Positions 32,651 to 46,100 are shown, numbered from the stretch's first letter. The stretch is 64,000 nt of DNA from Phaeoceros laevis (GCA_049999765.1 JBNGIQ010009458.1:177258-241257), one strand, 5' to 3'. Program-made: numbers and translations. Notes: a model not told the origin generated them from the letters alone.

Positions 32651-35459
32651 GTTGCACTAGCCGCGTAGACCTGCCCCTTTGGCTTCTGGTGAAGACACGA
32701 TTCATCGGACTGTCAGATGTCGGTGGTGCTTTTCTGGAAGCAATTTGGAAGCAGCTACAAGCAAGAGATGGCTGCGTGACAAATAATTAGGATGCTGCTT
32801 TGCTAGAAAGTAGACGGATCTATTTTTGACAATGCGGGATGATGAATGGTGAAGTTTACCTCGCTGGCGCTCATCAGGCCTCCAGCTGTGGCAAGAAAAA
32901 GAGTCAGCGACTCACTGATTGACTGGCTCCTTTGTGAGAACAAGTGGAGAACAGCCGGGCAAAAGTGATTGAGGCAAGACAGACATCATCCAATAAGGTC
33001 TAGGCAAAGCAGCCATATGAAGTGCAGCTACTGCGCAGCTCCGTTGCCCACGCTTCATTTCCTCCTCCTTCCATCCACCTTCACTACCATGAAAGCATAC
33101 ACCTCATCTTCCTCAATAACCTAGCGTAAAAGACAATTCTGCTTGATGTTCCCTCCATTCCTCGTTCCTTTTACAGAAAAGCGCATGTAATGTAGACTGG
33201 AAAAACGACAAGCCCTAGCAGATGCTTGCCTTGCTGAGGAGGGAGTGGCGAGAGGCCAGACAAGGAGTCATTAACGCCGCCCCTTCACACTGCACATGAC
33301 CTGCTGCAATCCTAGTAGCTCACCGGGAGAGCCAACAAGCTATGGCTGACTGACACAGCGCACCCGCACTCGACCCCTCCATGTCAGACACCCTCTAACG
33401 CATTGTAACTCCCGGCTAATTACAGCAACAGCGACAGAAGGGGAAGAAGGAACCTGTCATAGTTAAGAAGCCGCAGCAGGCGCAGGCGCAGAAGGCAGGC
33501 AGGAAGGAAGGCCGCAGGCGACATCCCTGCATCATAGCGTCGTCAGTCCTAATAATCTCGCAGCAGCCTGGGCTTGGCCTCTTGCAAGCCCCTTGATGAT
33601 GGTGTTAAGGGCCAGCCAAACCCTGTCAGAAGACAGAAGACACCTTCCTCTTGCCTGCCCCGTCTCTCTCCCACCCTCCCTCCCTTTCCCTGCGCAAGTG
33701 GTCGTCGGGTCGGCCAGATCTCTTAATAAGACGCTCCTCGCCTCCTCCTCTCCTGGCTGGCTTCGTCTGGCCCGCTTGTTGCTGCAGTAGACCAGTCCAT
33801 TGCTTGTTGGAGCAGCAAAGCAAACAAGGGAAAGGAGCAGGCCTAGCAATAAGAGCGGCCACGTGAAGGCGTGACCGGGCAGGCACGCGAGTGACGCCAC
33901 GGCCATCTCCCCCCTTGCGCAAGCTTGGCAGGCTCCAAATTTGGAGGCCAGCCATGTTCAGCGGCGCCCGAAAAAGCCCGGCACCGCCATCCAGGCGCAG
34001 GTGTGACAAGGGTTGTGGAACCGAGGTGCCGGTAATAGCAAGCAATCCCCGGTGGGGTTAGATGAGATAGCCGCGGGTTGGTGGGGGGGCTTGAATGCGG
34101 CTAATTAAAGAGACGCAAACGTTTGACCGGGGAGCGGGACTTTTTTCCGGGGTCGCAATTTCCAGCGCGGCTAAATTAAGGCGCCCATGAATGGCCGCGC
34201 CGCGAGCAGGGCGGTGACGTGGCGGTCAGGCGGGAAGGCCCGGCGGGCGACGTGGTGGCGTGCGGAGCGCGCAGCCGCCAGCCCACGAGCGGGGTAAATG
34301 CGGATTTAGCTAGACCACCCTGCCCGGCCCGGTTCGGGCCGGAGAGGAATGTGGAGCGAAGCAGATGGGAGGCAGCGAGACAGACCCGGCCAATGGGGCT
34401 CCGCTCATGTACATGTCCTAATGTTCCTCTCCAGAAATAACGGGAGCCTGCTCTTGAATGCGCCAGGCAGCACTTGCCTGTTATAGCATGTATGTGTACC
34501 AGCATGGCCTACATACGACATCCCCGGATACCTCGGGGGCTTCTTCGCTTACGTAGGCTGCAGCTGCTGCGTTGTGTGTGTGTGTACTGTACTGTACCGC
34601 GCGCTTTACAGCCAGTATGGTATGTGTGTGGAGNNNNNNNNNNNNNNNNNNNNNNNNNNNNNNNNNNNNNNNNNNNNNNNNNNNNNNNNNNNNNNNNNNN
34701 NNNNNNNNNNNNNNNNNNNNNNNNNNNNNNNNNGGGAATGGTGGCCTGCCAGGCGGTGCCCCCGATCAGACGTGCAGCGCTAACGGCCTGTCAGTCAGTT
34801 GAGGGGCCTGCATACCATACATGACATGACATGCAATGCAATGCGATGGGACGGGACGGGACGCTGATGAAGCCGTTCCGTTGCCTGGCTTAATGCCTGT
34901 GGGGCCCCTGAAGCGGCTGCTGAGCATCCCATCCCCGAGGCACATGCGTCCCGTTTTGGCTTCATTCTCGACAGGAGCTTTTGTTTGTAAGTTAGCAGCA
35001 GCCAAATCCCTCCCAATTTGGCTGGAAGGAAGCAAAAGGATCTCATCCTCATGCACACAGCTGCTATATATTGTCGGTTTCCAACCGACCTTATTCTTAT
35101 TACCACTAGACTACAACATTATCTACCACCACACTTGATTTCCTTCTCATGGTTGAATTTTGTTGTGCTCGCACAAGATGCTGTAATTTCATTGTGGAAA
35201 TTGCAGCAAAGAGAAGGTTATTTCTTGTTCAATTCGTGTAGATTGCCCACTAGTGTATACTGTTTTGTTGTGTTTGGCTGCAAAGCAATATTGCCCTTGG
35301 TGTATGTTTTTCTTGTTGTGTTTGCAGCCAAAAAAGAGGCAACATGGTGCCACACTAGAAGCCCTTCCACTCCTCCAGCCTCAAGTAAGAGAACATAGAT
35401 TGCCCTCTTTCTTGCATAGATTGCCTGGTTGTGCATACATAGATTGCCCCTAAAATATC
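32651..35459. other. gene-poor interval with GC-rich segment and assembly gap
   Basis: No supported gene. A pyrimidine-rich and GC-rich part (about 33400-34400) looks like promoter or CpG-type sequence, but no gene starts here that I can see. The 100-N gap at 34634-34733 may hide one. Confidence 0.4.
34634..34733. other. assembly gap, 100 N
   Basis: Run of 100 N, the conventional placeholder for a gap of unknown size. ORFs that read through it are artefacts. Confidence 1.
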
Positions 35460-35855
35460 CCTTATGTGTTGTTCAACTTGTATGCAACTTGATATGTTGT
35501 TCAACTTGGTGGTAATGTGCTCTCTACTCTTGGTGTTGTTCAACTTGTGGTATGCAACTTGATATGTTGTTCAACATGGTGGTACTGTGCTCTCTACTCT
35601 TGGTGTTGTTCAACTTGTGGTATGCAACTCTGATATGTTGTTCAACTTGGTGGTACTCTCTACTCTTGGTGTTGTTCNNNNNNNNNNTGATATGTTGTTC
35701 AACTTGGTGGTACTCTCTACTCTTGGTGTTGTTCAACTTGTGGTATGCAACTTTGATATGTTGTTCAACTTGGTGGTACTGTGCTCTCCACTCTTGGTGT
35801 TGTTCAACTTGTGGTATGCAACTTGATATGTTGTTCAACTTGGTGGTATCATGCT
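35460..35855. repeat. minisatellite, unit about 60-74 bp
   Basis: Five or more direct copies containing GATATGTTGTTCAACTTGGT, GGTACT, CTCTACTCTTGGTGTTGTTC and AACTTGTGGTATGCAACT. Units differ by loss of TGTGCTC. A 10-N gap (35678-35687) lies inside, so the copy number is a minimum. The unit is translatable in more than one frame, which produces misleading ORFs on both strands. Confidence 0.9.
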
Positions 35856-36074
35856 CTATGCTCTTTGAACTTGGGTGGTTCCATCTGGTTCCAAATGCTA
35901 TACTCCGTTTTCAGAAGGTTGGAAATACCTTGCTCTAAGAAGGAAGGAACTTTAATCAACGCGCAGCCGTGCTCCCTAGAAAGCCGTAGTAGCACTCATT
36001 TACACTCATTTACATATCTTCTTGTTGCATGAATGCTTTGCATAAAAGACCAAAAAAATCATAAGCGTGTACAC

Positions 36075-36205
36075 ATTCAATCACAGTCGTTGCACGAATG
36101 TTTCATTCAATGAGAGTCATTGCACGAATGTTTCTTAATCATAATTGTTGCTCGTATGCTTCTCATCCAATCTCTATTCCTTGCACGTATGCTTCTTATA
36201 TGAGA
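36075..36205. repeat. degenerate tandem repeat, about four units of 30-36 bp
   Basis: Units share TTGCACGAATGTTTC or TTGCACGTATGCTTC, followed by an AT-rich spacer with CAATC. Confidence 0.6.
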
Positions 36206-38142
36206 TTGACTTTGTCAAAGGTGTACACATCCTGTGAGAGATAAACATCCAATCAAGAAGAACTCTTTTTTCCAACTACATTGCCCGTCCTAAGCACGTA
36301 AGTGACTAGCATGAATGAATCCATTAGAAAGGGTACATTGAAAAGCTTAAGTCTTGATTATATGAAAAGTGATAGCATTCACAGAGCTGCCCATAGAGCA
36401 GATGCCTCCATCCATGCCACTGGGCGGCCCAGTGGCACCACTTGTATGTGTTTGGGCGGCACCACTTGTATGTGTTTGCCCCGACAGTCCATGTGCAACC
36501 AAGGCAGAGCTGCGTGCCCACCTAGTCAAAAGCATAAAGGGCAAAAGATGCAGAGACTAATATATGTAAGACCAGAGATGCACACTGTACACCTACAGAA
36601 AGGGAGAAAGGGCAAGCAATTTACACCTTTCAAGATACCGCCACCACAGCGGCAACAAAGGGCCACGAAAAAGGGGCCAAACTAAAGGAAACAGACTGTA
36701 TCTAGTCTAGTACGAGGAGACGAGGAGGAAGGAGGACGCCAGTTGCGACTGCTGCGGTCCGGAGAAACGGGGAGGGGACGGGAATCAATTCCAGAGTCCC
36801 CGGCCCCAAAAATTGAAGGGAAAAAATAAATGTGGACTGGGACTGGACTACTGTGAGAGGGACTAGTCTAGTAGGACCGGTTGCGTACGCTAACGCCATC
36901 AACTTGCCAAATGAAATGCGGAGAAGCTGGGAAGGGCCATACCATAAATTTGGCCTTGAACGCAACCACCCCCGCCTGTGAGCTCCATAAATGTCCCCTT
37001 CTAAGGGGATTGATGACTCATGAAATCCCCCTTTCCTTCCTTTCCTTCTTCCCCTTGCCTTGTCTACCACACCACTTGCCTTTGCCTTGGTTGATGAATG
37101 GACAGTCCTCACGCACCGCACTGTAGGTAAATGAGAGTTGGATCCGGAGGAAACTCGGGAAGGCATCCCACGATTTTACATGGAAAAAGAGGCTAAAAAA
37201 CTTACATAACACGGCCAGGCCAGCCACACTTATATCGATCCAGTCCGGCTGCTCTTGCAATTGAATGGAATTGAATGTGGCCTTCACGCTCGCGATTGAA
37301 TTGCGCTTCCGGTGACTGGCGCCGGATCGTACTTACTTAGCTGCTCTAATTGCTGTACAAATTGTGCATTCCAGGAAGGTCCCCGCCAGACTGCAACGTA
37401 AACACCACGGCTCAATTAATCAATCGCGTCTTGCAATAGTCCAGCTGCTGGACAGTCGGTTGTTGAAAATTGATCTCAAGCAAAGTTCCTGGCACTCCCC
37501 ACCGCACACGCATGTGATGCAGTGAAATGCTTTGAGAGAGCCCAAGTCGGTGGAGTGAGAGACGATACGACTCGGATGTGATCGGATAGGACTTGTTTCA
37601 ATTCCACCACCCACCAAGGATGAGGATGATGCTGAGTTTTTCAGTCCTTCCTCGCAAGACAAATCTGCCTGCTTAACTGCCTTGAAGAAGGCTTAATCTG
37701 TGACAGTCGTGGAGCTCTAGCTAGCTACCTACTGTGATAATCTACTTCATGAATACACCCGGGACGGCCTTGCCATTGATCAGCAGTTCCTCCCTGAGCT
37801 AGCTAGGCTGCTTCTGTCTGCTGCTATACAGTCAAAACTTGGGCTCTCTCTCCCGCCTTGTGAATGAATTGGATGAGAGAGCTTATCAGGAAACTGAAAA
37901 CATGGTGCTATCGGAAACAAGAAAGAGGACCCAAACACAGGCCCCCCTCGTGTTGTGCACAGAACAGAGCAACCATTCATGAATCCTTCACGAAGCTTGA
38001 ATCTTCATCTAACTCGGCCTTTCAGGACCTTGAACTGAAGAAGAGTCGACGAAACATGGAGAAGAAGAAGGAACAAAATGCTGCTGCTGAATGGATGATG
38101 AATTCGCAATGCAGTCAGTACCTAGAAGAAAATGCACACGCC
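36206..38142. other. intergenic, downstream of CFL1-like gene
   Basis: No supported gene. A 25-bp direct duplication (GGCACCACTTGTATGTGTTTG) lies at about 36434-36480. The 127-codon ORF at 36302-36685 shows no domain. Confidence 0.45.
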
Positions 38143-40007
38143 TCATAGATCCACCTCCAGCTTCGCCTTCTTCAAGGGAGGCAGCAGCTGCGAGGAGCAG
38201 GGACCTGAAGGGGCGAAGCCCACGTCCACGCAGTTGCGGCAGCGGGGGCACCTGGGATCCTCCCTGGACAGCAGCATGTACATGAGGCAGCTCTTGCAGC
38301 AGGCGAGGGCGACGGCGCTGCTGCCACTGTCGGCTTGTCCCGCAGAGGAAGAAGAGCCTCCTCCCAAGGTGAGAACCTGGCTCGGGGAGCCCCTCTCCAG
38401 CTCCGACAAGCTCGGCGACGCCAGCTTCAGGGACGCCAGGTTGGGGGAGAGGAAGGAGGGGTTGTTGATGCCGGTGCAGCAAGTGCTGGCCGGGGACGAG
38501 CCCGAGCAGGGGAGGTGCCCCGCAGAGGAGGGGTGGGCGGGGGAGGAGACGTTGCTGGAGGAGGAGACGCCGTTGGGGGAGGAGACTCGGTAGCAGGAGG
38601 AGGAGGCGAGCATCTGCTGCTGCGCCTGAGGGAAGTTGTTGCTCTTAGGGGAGCAGGAGCGGACCCGCTTGGGAGGGGAGGCGCGGGTCTCGCCCAGGTC
38701 GTGGATGGAAGGAGGAGTGGAAGAGGAGGCGGAGGAGGAGGAATGGGAGGGGGAGGCAGGAGCCCGCAGGTTGAACAGGGGCTGGCAGGAGGACCTGGAC
38801 CAGGACTGGTTATGGGGCTGGGCCACCAGCTTCCCCGACATCTTGTCGCTTCGCAGCAGAGCTTCCCTCACCTTCTCCATGGTGCACACGCTCCTCCCTT
38901 CATCCCTCACCAGCACCCCAGCGGCAGCTCCGTCCAGCCCTGAGCTACTGCTGCTGAGCTTGAGCTCCAAGTTGGACCCCATCCCGTAGTCCCCCAACAC
39001 CCTCTCTTCCCCAGCAGCAGAATTCAGCCTCCTCCACTGGCACGAGGAATCCTCCTCCACCGCTGCCGGCGCAGCCATTGTCCCCAGACCGTGCTGCCCG
39101 GGCAGCCAGCTGAATCGAAGCTCGGGAGTCGCAGCAGCAGGAGTGGCAGCAGGAAGGGGGTTCCTCTCCGAGAACCCCTTGGCCGCAGCAGCCCAATGCT
39201 CGAGCGCCCAGGGCATGGGCGCGGCCGGCTCCGAAAACAGCCCCGAGCAGCTCTCAATTGCACCACGCTCCCGGCGAGGAGACGGGGAGGAGGAGTTCAC
39301 GCCGGAGAAGAAGTTCCTTGCCGCAGAGCGAGGAGGAGTCCCGGGGGAATCCGAATTCCTGTCCGCCTCGGCATCGTGGAAGCTGGGAGTGGCAGGAGCC
39401 GCTCCCAGGCCCAGCCCCAGCCCCAGTCCCGGCACAAGCTGCCTGGGGTCGACCAGAGTCTTCTCGCCTGAGGCCCGGTTGAGAAAGTAGACAGCTCCGG
39501 TCTGTTACAAACACACAGAACAAGGAATCAGCCACCATATCCACCAATTCCCTTCCTCGCTGCAGCCAATGCCTCACACCCGACTCCCACAAAATGCATG
39601 TCCTTCAAACTTACCCGCAGGTCGAGGCACTTCTCCCAGCCCACGGGGAGGGGCAAATTCGGGTTCAACTCCAGGAAGTCTCCCTCCTCAGAAGCATTCG
39701 ACACTCCCAGGAAATCCAAGGTCTCCCTTTCGGGAAGGACCGGGACCTGGCCCAGCATCAGCTGCAGCGTCTTCTGCAGGTCATCCCCCCACGCTCGCTT
39801 CTTGCTCTGCTGCATCACAGTCTGGCCGCAGACTCCGCCGGCCAGCGCGATGACGGTGCTGGCGCCCGAGGTGGAGCTGGTGCTGGGCTTGCTGGAATCA
39901 TCCGACTTGTTGGAGCTGTTGCTGCTCTGCAGCAGGAAATCCCTCCCGACGTCGTGCGCCTTCCGCCAGCTGCTGCTGCTTCCCCCGGCCTCCATCACCA
40001 CAGCCAT
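38143..40007 (-). CDS. CFL1: CFL1-type WW-domain protein
   Basis: Two exons, 39615-40007 and 38143-39501, joined in phase 0, about 583 aa. The junction falls inside the WW-like domain: LPLPVGWEKCLDLR then TGAVYFLNRASGEKTLVDPR. The second tryptophan of a classical WW is absent, as in the CFL1 family as I recall it. A long Ser/Pro/Ala-rich disordered region follows. The C-terminus has a CCKSC and CPRC cysteine pair typical of the family. Rice and Arabidopsis CFL1 bind an HD-ZIP IV factor and restrain cuticle formation, so a nuclear regulatory role is likely. The coding sequence is GC-rich, in contrast to the AT-rich SPAG1 gene next to it. The protein starts MAVVMEAGG at the first ATG. Confidence 0.85.
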
Positions 40008-40879
40008 TGTTAAGCTTCCCTCCCTCTCCACCAGAAACACAAGGCTTCCCTCTTCCGCGCGTCTACGGAAAAACTTTCTACTCTATGCAAGGCAGCGATG
40101 TCGCGGAATTCGGCTGATCGAAGAAGGACATTTGAGAGTGCACTTTGCTGGGAGAGTAGCGGAGAAGGCAAGAGGAGAATGGTGGAGGCAAGGAGCTTAA
40201 GACGGTAAGACGGTGGGCAGAGAGACCCAGTCTCTCTCTGCTGCAAATCACCGTCTGTGGTGAGAAACATTTCACCCAGGGTGACGACTAGTGTAAATCG
40301 ACGCGCCATTAATGCAAATTCCCACAATGTGAACGCAGGTGCAGGCAGCAGTTGGAAGTCAGTTCCGCAAGTCAAGCTCCTTGGACGGTACGAAACACTG
40401 TTTGCTGCCACCCTCGGGGGTTAACCCCGAGTTTACGTTTTACCGCCCCGGAGGAGGCTCACATGTACAGTACTGCCCGGCTGCCACATTCATTGCAGCA
40501 TCAGATTCACCTTTTGCCCTTCCATCCCTTACGACCGCTTTTCACCTCCCCTTCCACTCATCACTTGCCCTTTTCATCATGCCCCTTCTCCCAAGCGTAG
40601 CGCTCTTATCCCTTCCCTCGCAATTTTGGACCTCACCCAATATCTCATGCTCTTAAAAACTCGTCATCCCATCATTCGTTTTCCAATATCTTCTCGCCAC
40701 TTCAAAAATTGTCTAGACTTCTTCCTCTTGATAAGAATTTGCCCGGGCGAGCAGTTTCACCGCACTTTGAAGTAAGCAGCTCGCATCATCTTTACAAAAA
40801 CCCAGCTACACTTGGAAAAGCACGAACTTGGAACAGCCTGGCTGTTTTTGAAACCATCACATTCTCCCTAACTTAGACG
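40008..40879. other. divergent intergenic region, CFL1-like / SPAG1
   Basis: 872 bp separating two divergent start codons. It holds both promoters. The CFL1-proximal part may be leader sequence. No coding feature. Confidence 0.45.
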
Positions 40880-43800
40880 ATGCCAGCAGCCATGGCAATC
40901 TCAGATGAAGAAATCAAGGAGTTCAACAATGTCACGTACGCCCTCCTCTTCCGTGTGTTTGGTAGCTACTAAGAAGCACAAGTTTGCGAGGATATTAGCA
41001 AATAATGCACTACATTGGCCTAGCTCTGAATCGCTGCATTTCAAGTTTGTCCTAACTTCATGTTGTAGGTATGAGAGAATTAAGGAAATGACAAGCATTC
41101 CCAAGCTGAAACGCCTAGAGAAATACATGAGGCAAGTTAAATCAGCTTGGCATCCCTTACTCTACGGATTATTGACTTCCATCAATAATTTGTTTAAAAA
41201 GGAGCTCACTCACATATGTCCACACCACTGGCTCACCACAAACACATTGTCGGATTTTCATGGCTATAGAGATGAAGGATTTCCACAAACTGCAGATATG
41301 GCAAGGAAAATTATCCTAGAAAGAGGAGGCGAAGACAACCAAACAAACCAGGAAGACTTACAGTGAGCTCACTCATGCATTTGAGTATCATAGTATGACA
41401 TTCACTCATTCTCAAAGCCTAACAAAGAAAACAATTGTACAGGCGTTCAAATCTTGATGCAGACTTTGACCTTTTTCTCAAAAATATCAACATATGGCAG
41501 GTTTGTAGTATGTGAGAATATGAAAATAAGAACAGATGTCATTTTGTAACTTGCACGCAACGACAATATCTAATTCACATGAGCATCTTTCGAATACAAT
41601 AGGATTCAATAAAAGGAGCTGATCAACAATTGCAAGGATTGCGAGAGGCTCAAAATTTGGTACTAGCTCATTGAGCATGAATTCATTTATCACAACTCAT
41701 AATTTGCCTTACTATGTGGAAAAATATACATTCCTTAAACACCTTCTATGTGCAAATCGGTCACAAAAAAAGGTGTCTACTCGTCACGACCTCAAAAAAA
41801 CTCTTCTTTACCAGAGCAGACAAAGAAAGACTTGCAAGAAGTAGAGTCAATTGTGCCCATTCCGAGGAAATCAAAATTCCATCATACTCCTCCAAAAGAG
41901 AATGGTGTTGAATCCAAAGGATGCAATAAAGAACGCTCTCATCGAGATAGAAATGAGTACTATAAAAAATGGGACCAATATGTTAAAGAATGTGAGAAGG
42001 TATTTTACTCAACCGTAGTATATGTAGTGAGACATTATAATAGTTCTACAAAACTGATGCATTATGAAACTTGAAAGCATAGGATACAAAGGATCAACCA
42101 GCAGAGGACAAGGGAACGGCTCACCCAAAAAGGGAAAGTAACCTGAGTAGACATAAGAAGTAGGCTATATTCTATTTTCAAACACTTTCGAACACGCTAG
42201 TCATTCCCAAATATCATCCATTAATAAGGACGAACATATATTTAGCATGTCCTTTTGAAGGCTTCTCCATATACTTGACACCTCAATTTACAGGCTTCTC
42301 TCATTTGCTCAAACAAAGTCAACAATAGAAAGGGAGTGGTTTGCAGCTAGAGAGAGAGAAAAAGGCAATGATCTTTTTAAAGTAAGTGAGGATTCTTTGG
42401 ATGTATTAGATCTTTCTATACAGGTTTGGAGGATCTTCTACACAAAAATAGATGTGGACGCAGGCAAAAGAATACACTGCAAGCATAGAAAGTTATACTT
42501 TGGCCATAGAGTTATATTCACAAGTTGCATCTACATATGCAAACCGTGCAGCTGCATATTTAAAGGCAAGTGGAAAACATCTCAGACTTCTACAAAATTT
42601 GGTCTCCTTGTTTTCTATACATCTTAAACATTATCCCCAACGTTTCATAGATTTTGTAAACTTTGGAATGTGACCAGTTGACGAGATGGGATGATGCGTA
42701 CCTTGACTGCTGCAAGGCTCTTGAGATAGATCCCTCTTATACCAAGGTTTTGTATACAAACTTCAAATCTCATATTATTCGAGTTATTTTTATATAAATG
42801 TAGTTTAGCTCACTTACTGTCTTTTTAGGCATTGATGCGCCGTGGAGTAGCAAGTTTATATATGGACAAACCAGAAAATGCTTTAAAAGGTATAATTGTG
42901 GTATAATGATCGTAGACATTTGTGCTTGTATTTAAGCTCTTAACGAGACTTGCTATGAACTGGCAACATAGATTTGAAGTCGGCTTCTACACTTGATCCA
43001 ACCAATCAGGAAATCACGCATCTTATGCATGATGCCCAGAAGGCCATTGCAAAATTAAAACAGAAATTCTTTAAAGATGTCGAAAATAAAGAAAATTATG
43101 AAAAACTCGTAGAATGTGAAGGTCTTTCTTTGAAGAAAAAACGTATTGCTATTGAAGAAGTAGAGGAATTGCCAAAAACCAAGGATCTGTACGAACAAGT
43201 TGTCCATTCTTGTGGAGGAGAAGTAGATGGGCCTAATGAATTGAACGACGCCAGCTTACTATATCCCATAGCAGAAAATAATAATTTACAGCAAACCAAG
43301 GACCTTGACTGCAAGCCCACCAAGCCCCTCATCACAGAGGTTTTTGAGGAAGTCGAGACCCAAGTGAAAAAAAGTGAAGCTAATTCTGAAGTGGTCTTTG
43401 TAGTGCAAGAACAAGTTGAATCCTTAGACGAAAGTCATAAAGTATCTGAAGGTGTAGCAGGATTATTAGCTGATGAGTGGCGCATCAAGGGAAACAAGTT
43501 ATATTCGACAGGTGATATGATTCAAGCAAAAGATTGCTACATAGCTAGCCTTAAACATGATCCTACAAATGTCGCGACATTGTCGAACCAAGCATTGTGC
43601 TGTCTTAAACTCGAGCAATATAATGAAGCAGAGCAAAATGCTTCAAAAGCTATTGATATAGACCCCAACAACTTCAAATGCTATTATCGTAGAGGTTGTG
43701 CTCAAAGGAAGTTGGGAAACTTGACGCAATCTAGAGATGATTTCAAGGTAGTTTCCTCTATCACCTAAAGGTTTATATGTGGTTTGAAGTAATTGCAAGT

Positions 43801-45966
43801 TTTTTATTGGAACAAAATTTAACGTAGGTTGTGAATAGAGAGTGTTGGTTGCTCTTCCATCAGATAAGAATGTCCTCAAGGAACTAAGTGAATTGGAAGT
43901 AGAGATCCGAGATGGACACAACATGACCATTGAAGATGCTACACCTTCCAAAAAAATATTAGAAACAAAAGATAAAGATGTTGAATCTAGGGATTACTTG
44001 CCCATGCGAGTAGGTCCGATGACCTTTGAGGAAATTGAACCCCAAGTTACAATAACAAAGACCTCTCTGTCAAATTCCACCAAAAGAACATGGACAAGCT
44101 TACCGAGAGAAAAGTTTGTGGTAATTATCTTATGACTTTCAACCTTATTTTAATTTTTTTTTCAACATCACCTACTTCAAGTTATTTTTCCAATATATCG
44201 GAAGATTAATATGATTTTCGATAAAATAGGTGGTTGACACTACGAAGCAAAACAATGATAAGAGAATGAAAGACACAAGTGAGACGAGATTATCAAAAAA
44301 AGAAAAAGAAAAACAAGATGAGCAATGCACAATATCTATTACGGAAGCAAGTGATAGTATTTCCCAAGGTTTTGAAAAATGTGAGGAAGCACAGAAAGAA
44401 GGACCGGCTTATGAAAAACCTACTACAAATTGCACAAATCCGATTTTAGGCCAATCGCCAAGAGAACCTGAAGATGAAGCTTCTTTTGCATACAATCAAT
44501 GTTCTGGCAAGATCAACAAGAATTATGCAGAAGAGCAAAGACTAAAGGGAAATGATGCTTTCAAGAAAGGATTGTTTACAATTGCCTTGGGTTGTTATCG
44601 TAAAAGTATTGACTTGAATCCTACTGTGGCAACAGTACATGCAAATGAAGCACTTTGTTATTTAAAGGTAGAGTGAAAAATATTTCTTCGAACTTAACAT
44701 GTAATTTTGTTGAATATGAAAATTGATTGGATTTCATAATTACCAAAGTTGTGATCAGTTTGTAACAATTGTAACACGGGTGTTTTTTTCCTAGTTGGAC
44801 CAATATGCAAAAGCGAGAGCTAGTTGTGATGAAGCCTTGAAGCTGGACCCTTCATTTGCAAAAGCCTACTATAGAAGGGCAACAGCTCACCACAAACTTG
44901 GAAACTTGACTTGTGCTTTACAAGATTATGAGGTAGTACTTGGCTTACCGTAAAATTATTTGAGAGTGTACTATTCAATAATTTGTACGAAGGCAATATA
45001 AATTCTCCAAATCACTCATTGAGGAGCAGATCCTTGAAGCAGCATTTCCAAAGACTATTGACTAAAATATTTATTTTTTTATCTTTGCAGGTAGTGCAGA
45101 AACTTACTTCGGTAGATAAAAAACTGGAAAGGGAAATAGAAGCTCTTAAAAAAAATATTTTATTGAAAAGGATGAAAAACCAATCTAGGACCGTCCACTT
45201 TGATTTAAGCAAAACAGAGGTTGCTGAGATTTCTGAAAATGAAACTCTTACACCCACAAGCACGATAAAGTACTCCAAAGAATGCTTGAAGAAATCTACA
45301 CAGGTTGTGAGAAGAAGTGTAGAAAGTAAGGTGGAAGAGGTTGGTAGTGGGGAAAGTGAGTCCAGAGTTGAAGACCCCAATAAGGTAGCTTGTAGTTCTA
45401 GCGAACAAGTAAAAAAGGAACAAGAGGTCATTGAGAAACCAAACTCAAAGGGCATGCTAAATCAACAACCTGCATTACCACAACCCCCCAATACAGCTTT
45501 CGAGTTTGAAAGGGGATGCATAAAGCTCCAAGATGAACTCGAGCTCCTTCACGAATATGTGAGCCAAGTTGATTCAGACATGTATCCCCGCATCTTCAAA
45601 GAGTCCTTAAGTGTAGACATCATGCGGCTCGTGGCAAAGATCATATGCAAAGCTTACATGCCTAACGAGCCAAGGGTATGTCTTCATGCTCACAAGATCA
45701 AGATCCAACATCTTTTTTGTTTTGTTTTTCATCCTTGTTCTACGTATCTCGTCCAATCTGAACCGTCTGTCTCTTCATTGAAAATGTAGGGAGCAATCCG
45801 GATTCTTCAAGGATTGGCCAAAGTGAACAGGTTCAAGCTCGCACTAATGCTCTTGTCCCATGAAGACAAGAAGCTATTTGCCTCCATTTTCCGGTGGCTG
45901 GGTAGTGCCCATGACAAATCCCAAGAGGATGATCTTATAAAGCTAGCAAAAGACTACAATATGTAA
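40880..45966 (+). CDS. SPAG1: SPAG1-type TPR protein, axonemal dynein assembly factor
   Basis: Seventeen exons: 40880-40935, 41069-41131, 41270-41362, 41443-41500, 41603-41659, 41820-41999, 42083-42159, 42294-42381, 42464-42565, 42678-42746, 42829-42889, 42972-43747, 43839-44120, 44230-44667, 44795-44932, 45091-45675 and 45790-45966. Phases agree throughout (1099 aa). Exons 5 and 6 are the least certain. Introns 2 and 9 have GC donors (AG|GCAAGT). The architecture is that of SPAG1: an N-terminal YERIKEM...LEKYM block, an RDRNEYYKKWDQY block, three TPR domains (about residues 205-300, 466-560, 752-850; each opens with a KGN motif) and a C-terminal RPAP3_C domain (about 979-1090, IRILQGLAKVNRFKLALMLLSHEDKKLF). 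SPAG1 works with HSP70/HSP90 and R2TP in pre-assembly of axonemal dyneins. Its presence implies flagellated sperm. RPAP3, with two TPR domains, is the main alternative. Confidence 0.83.
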
Positions 45967-46100
45967 AGTTGTTGACATGGCAGACAAGGCAAGCATACAT
46001 TCAAAGCTCTCTTCCAGTTCCACAGCCTCCAAAGACACATGTTCCCCTTGACCGCCGAATTAGTTACGAATGTCGCAACCCACAGGCAAACAGCTTAGCT

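Noticed and set aside
34474-34824. ORF running through the 100-N gap
   Set aside because: Translation across N is meaningless; same for ORFs at 45969-46475 and 49594-49896.
35524-35938. ORFs of 104 and 128 aa on both strands
   Set aside because: Products of the minisatellite unit, not protein-coding.
36302-36685. 127-aa ORF with a duplicated SGTTCMCL-like motif
   Set aside because: The duplication is a short DNA repeat; no domain or gene context.
38335-38943. 202-aa Gly/Arg-rich plus-strand ORF
   Set aside because: Antisense of the GC-rich CFL1-like exon 2.
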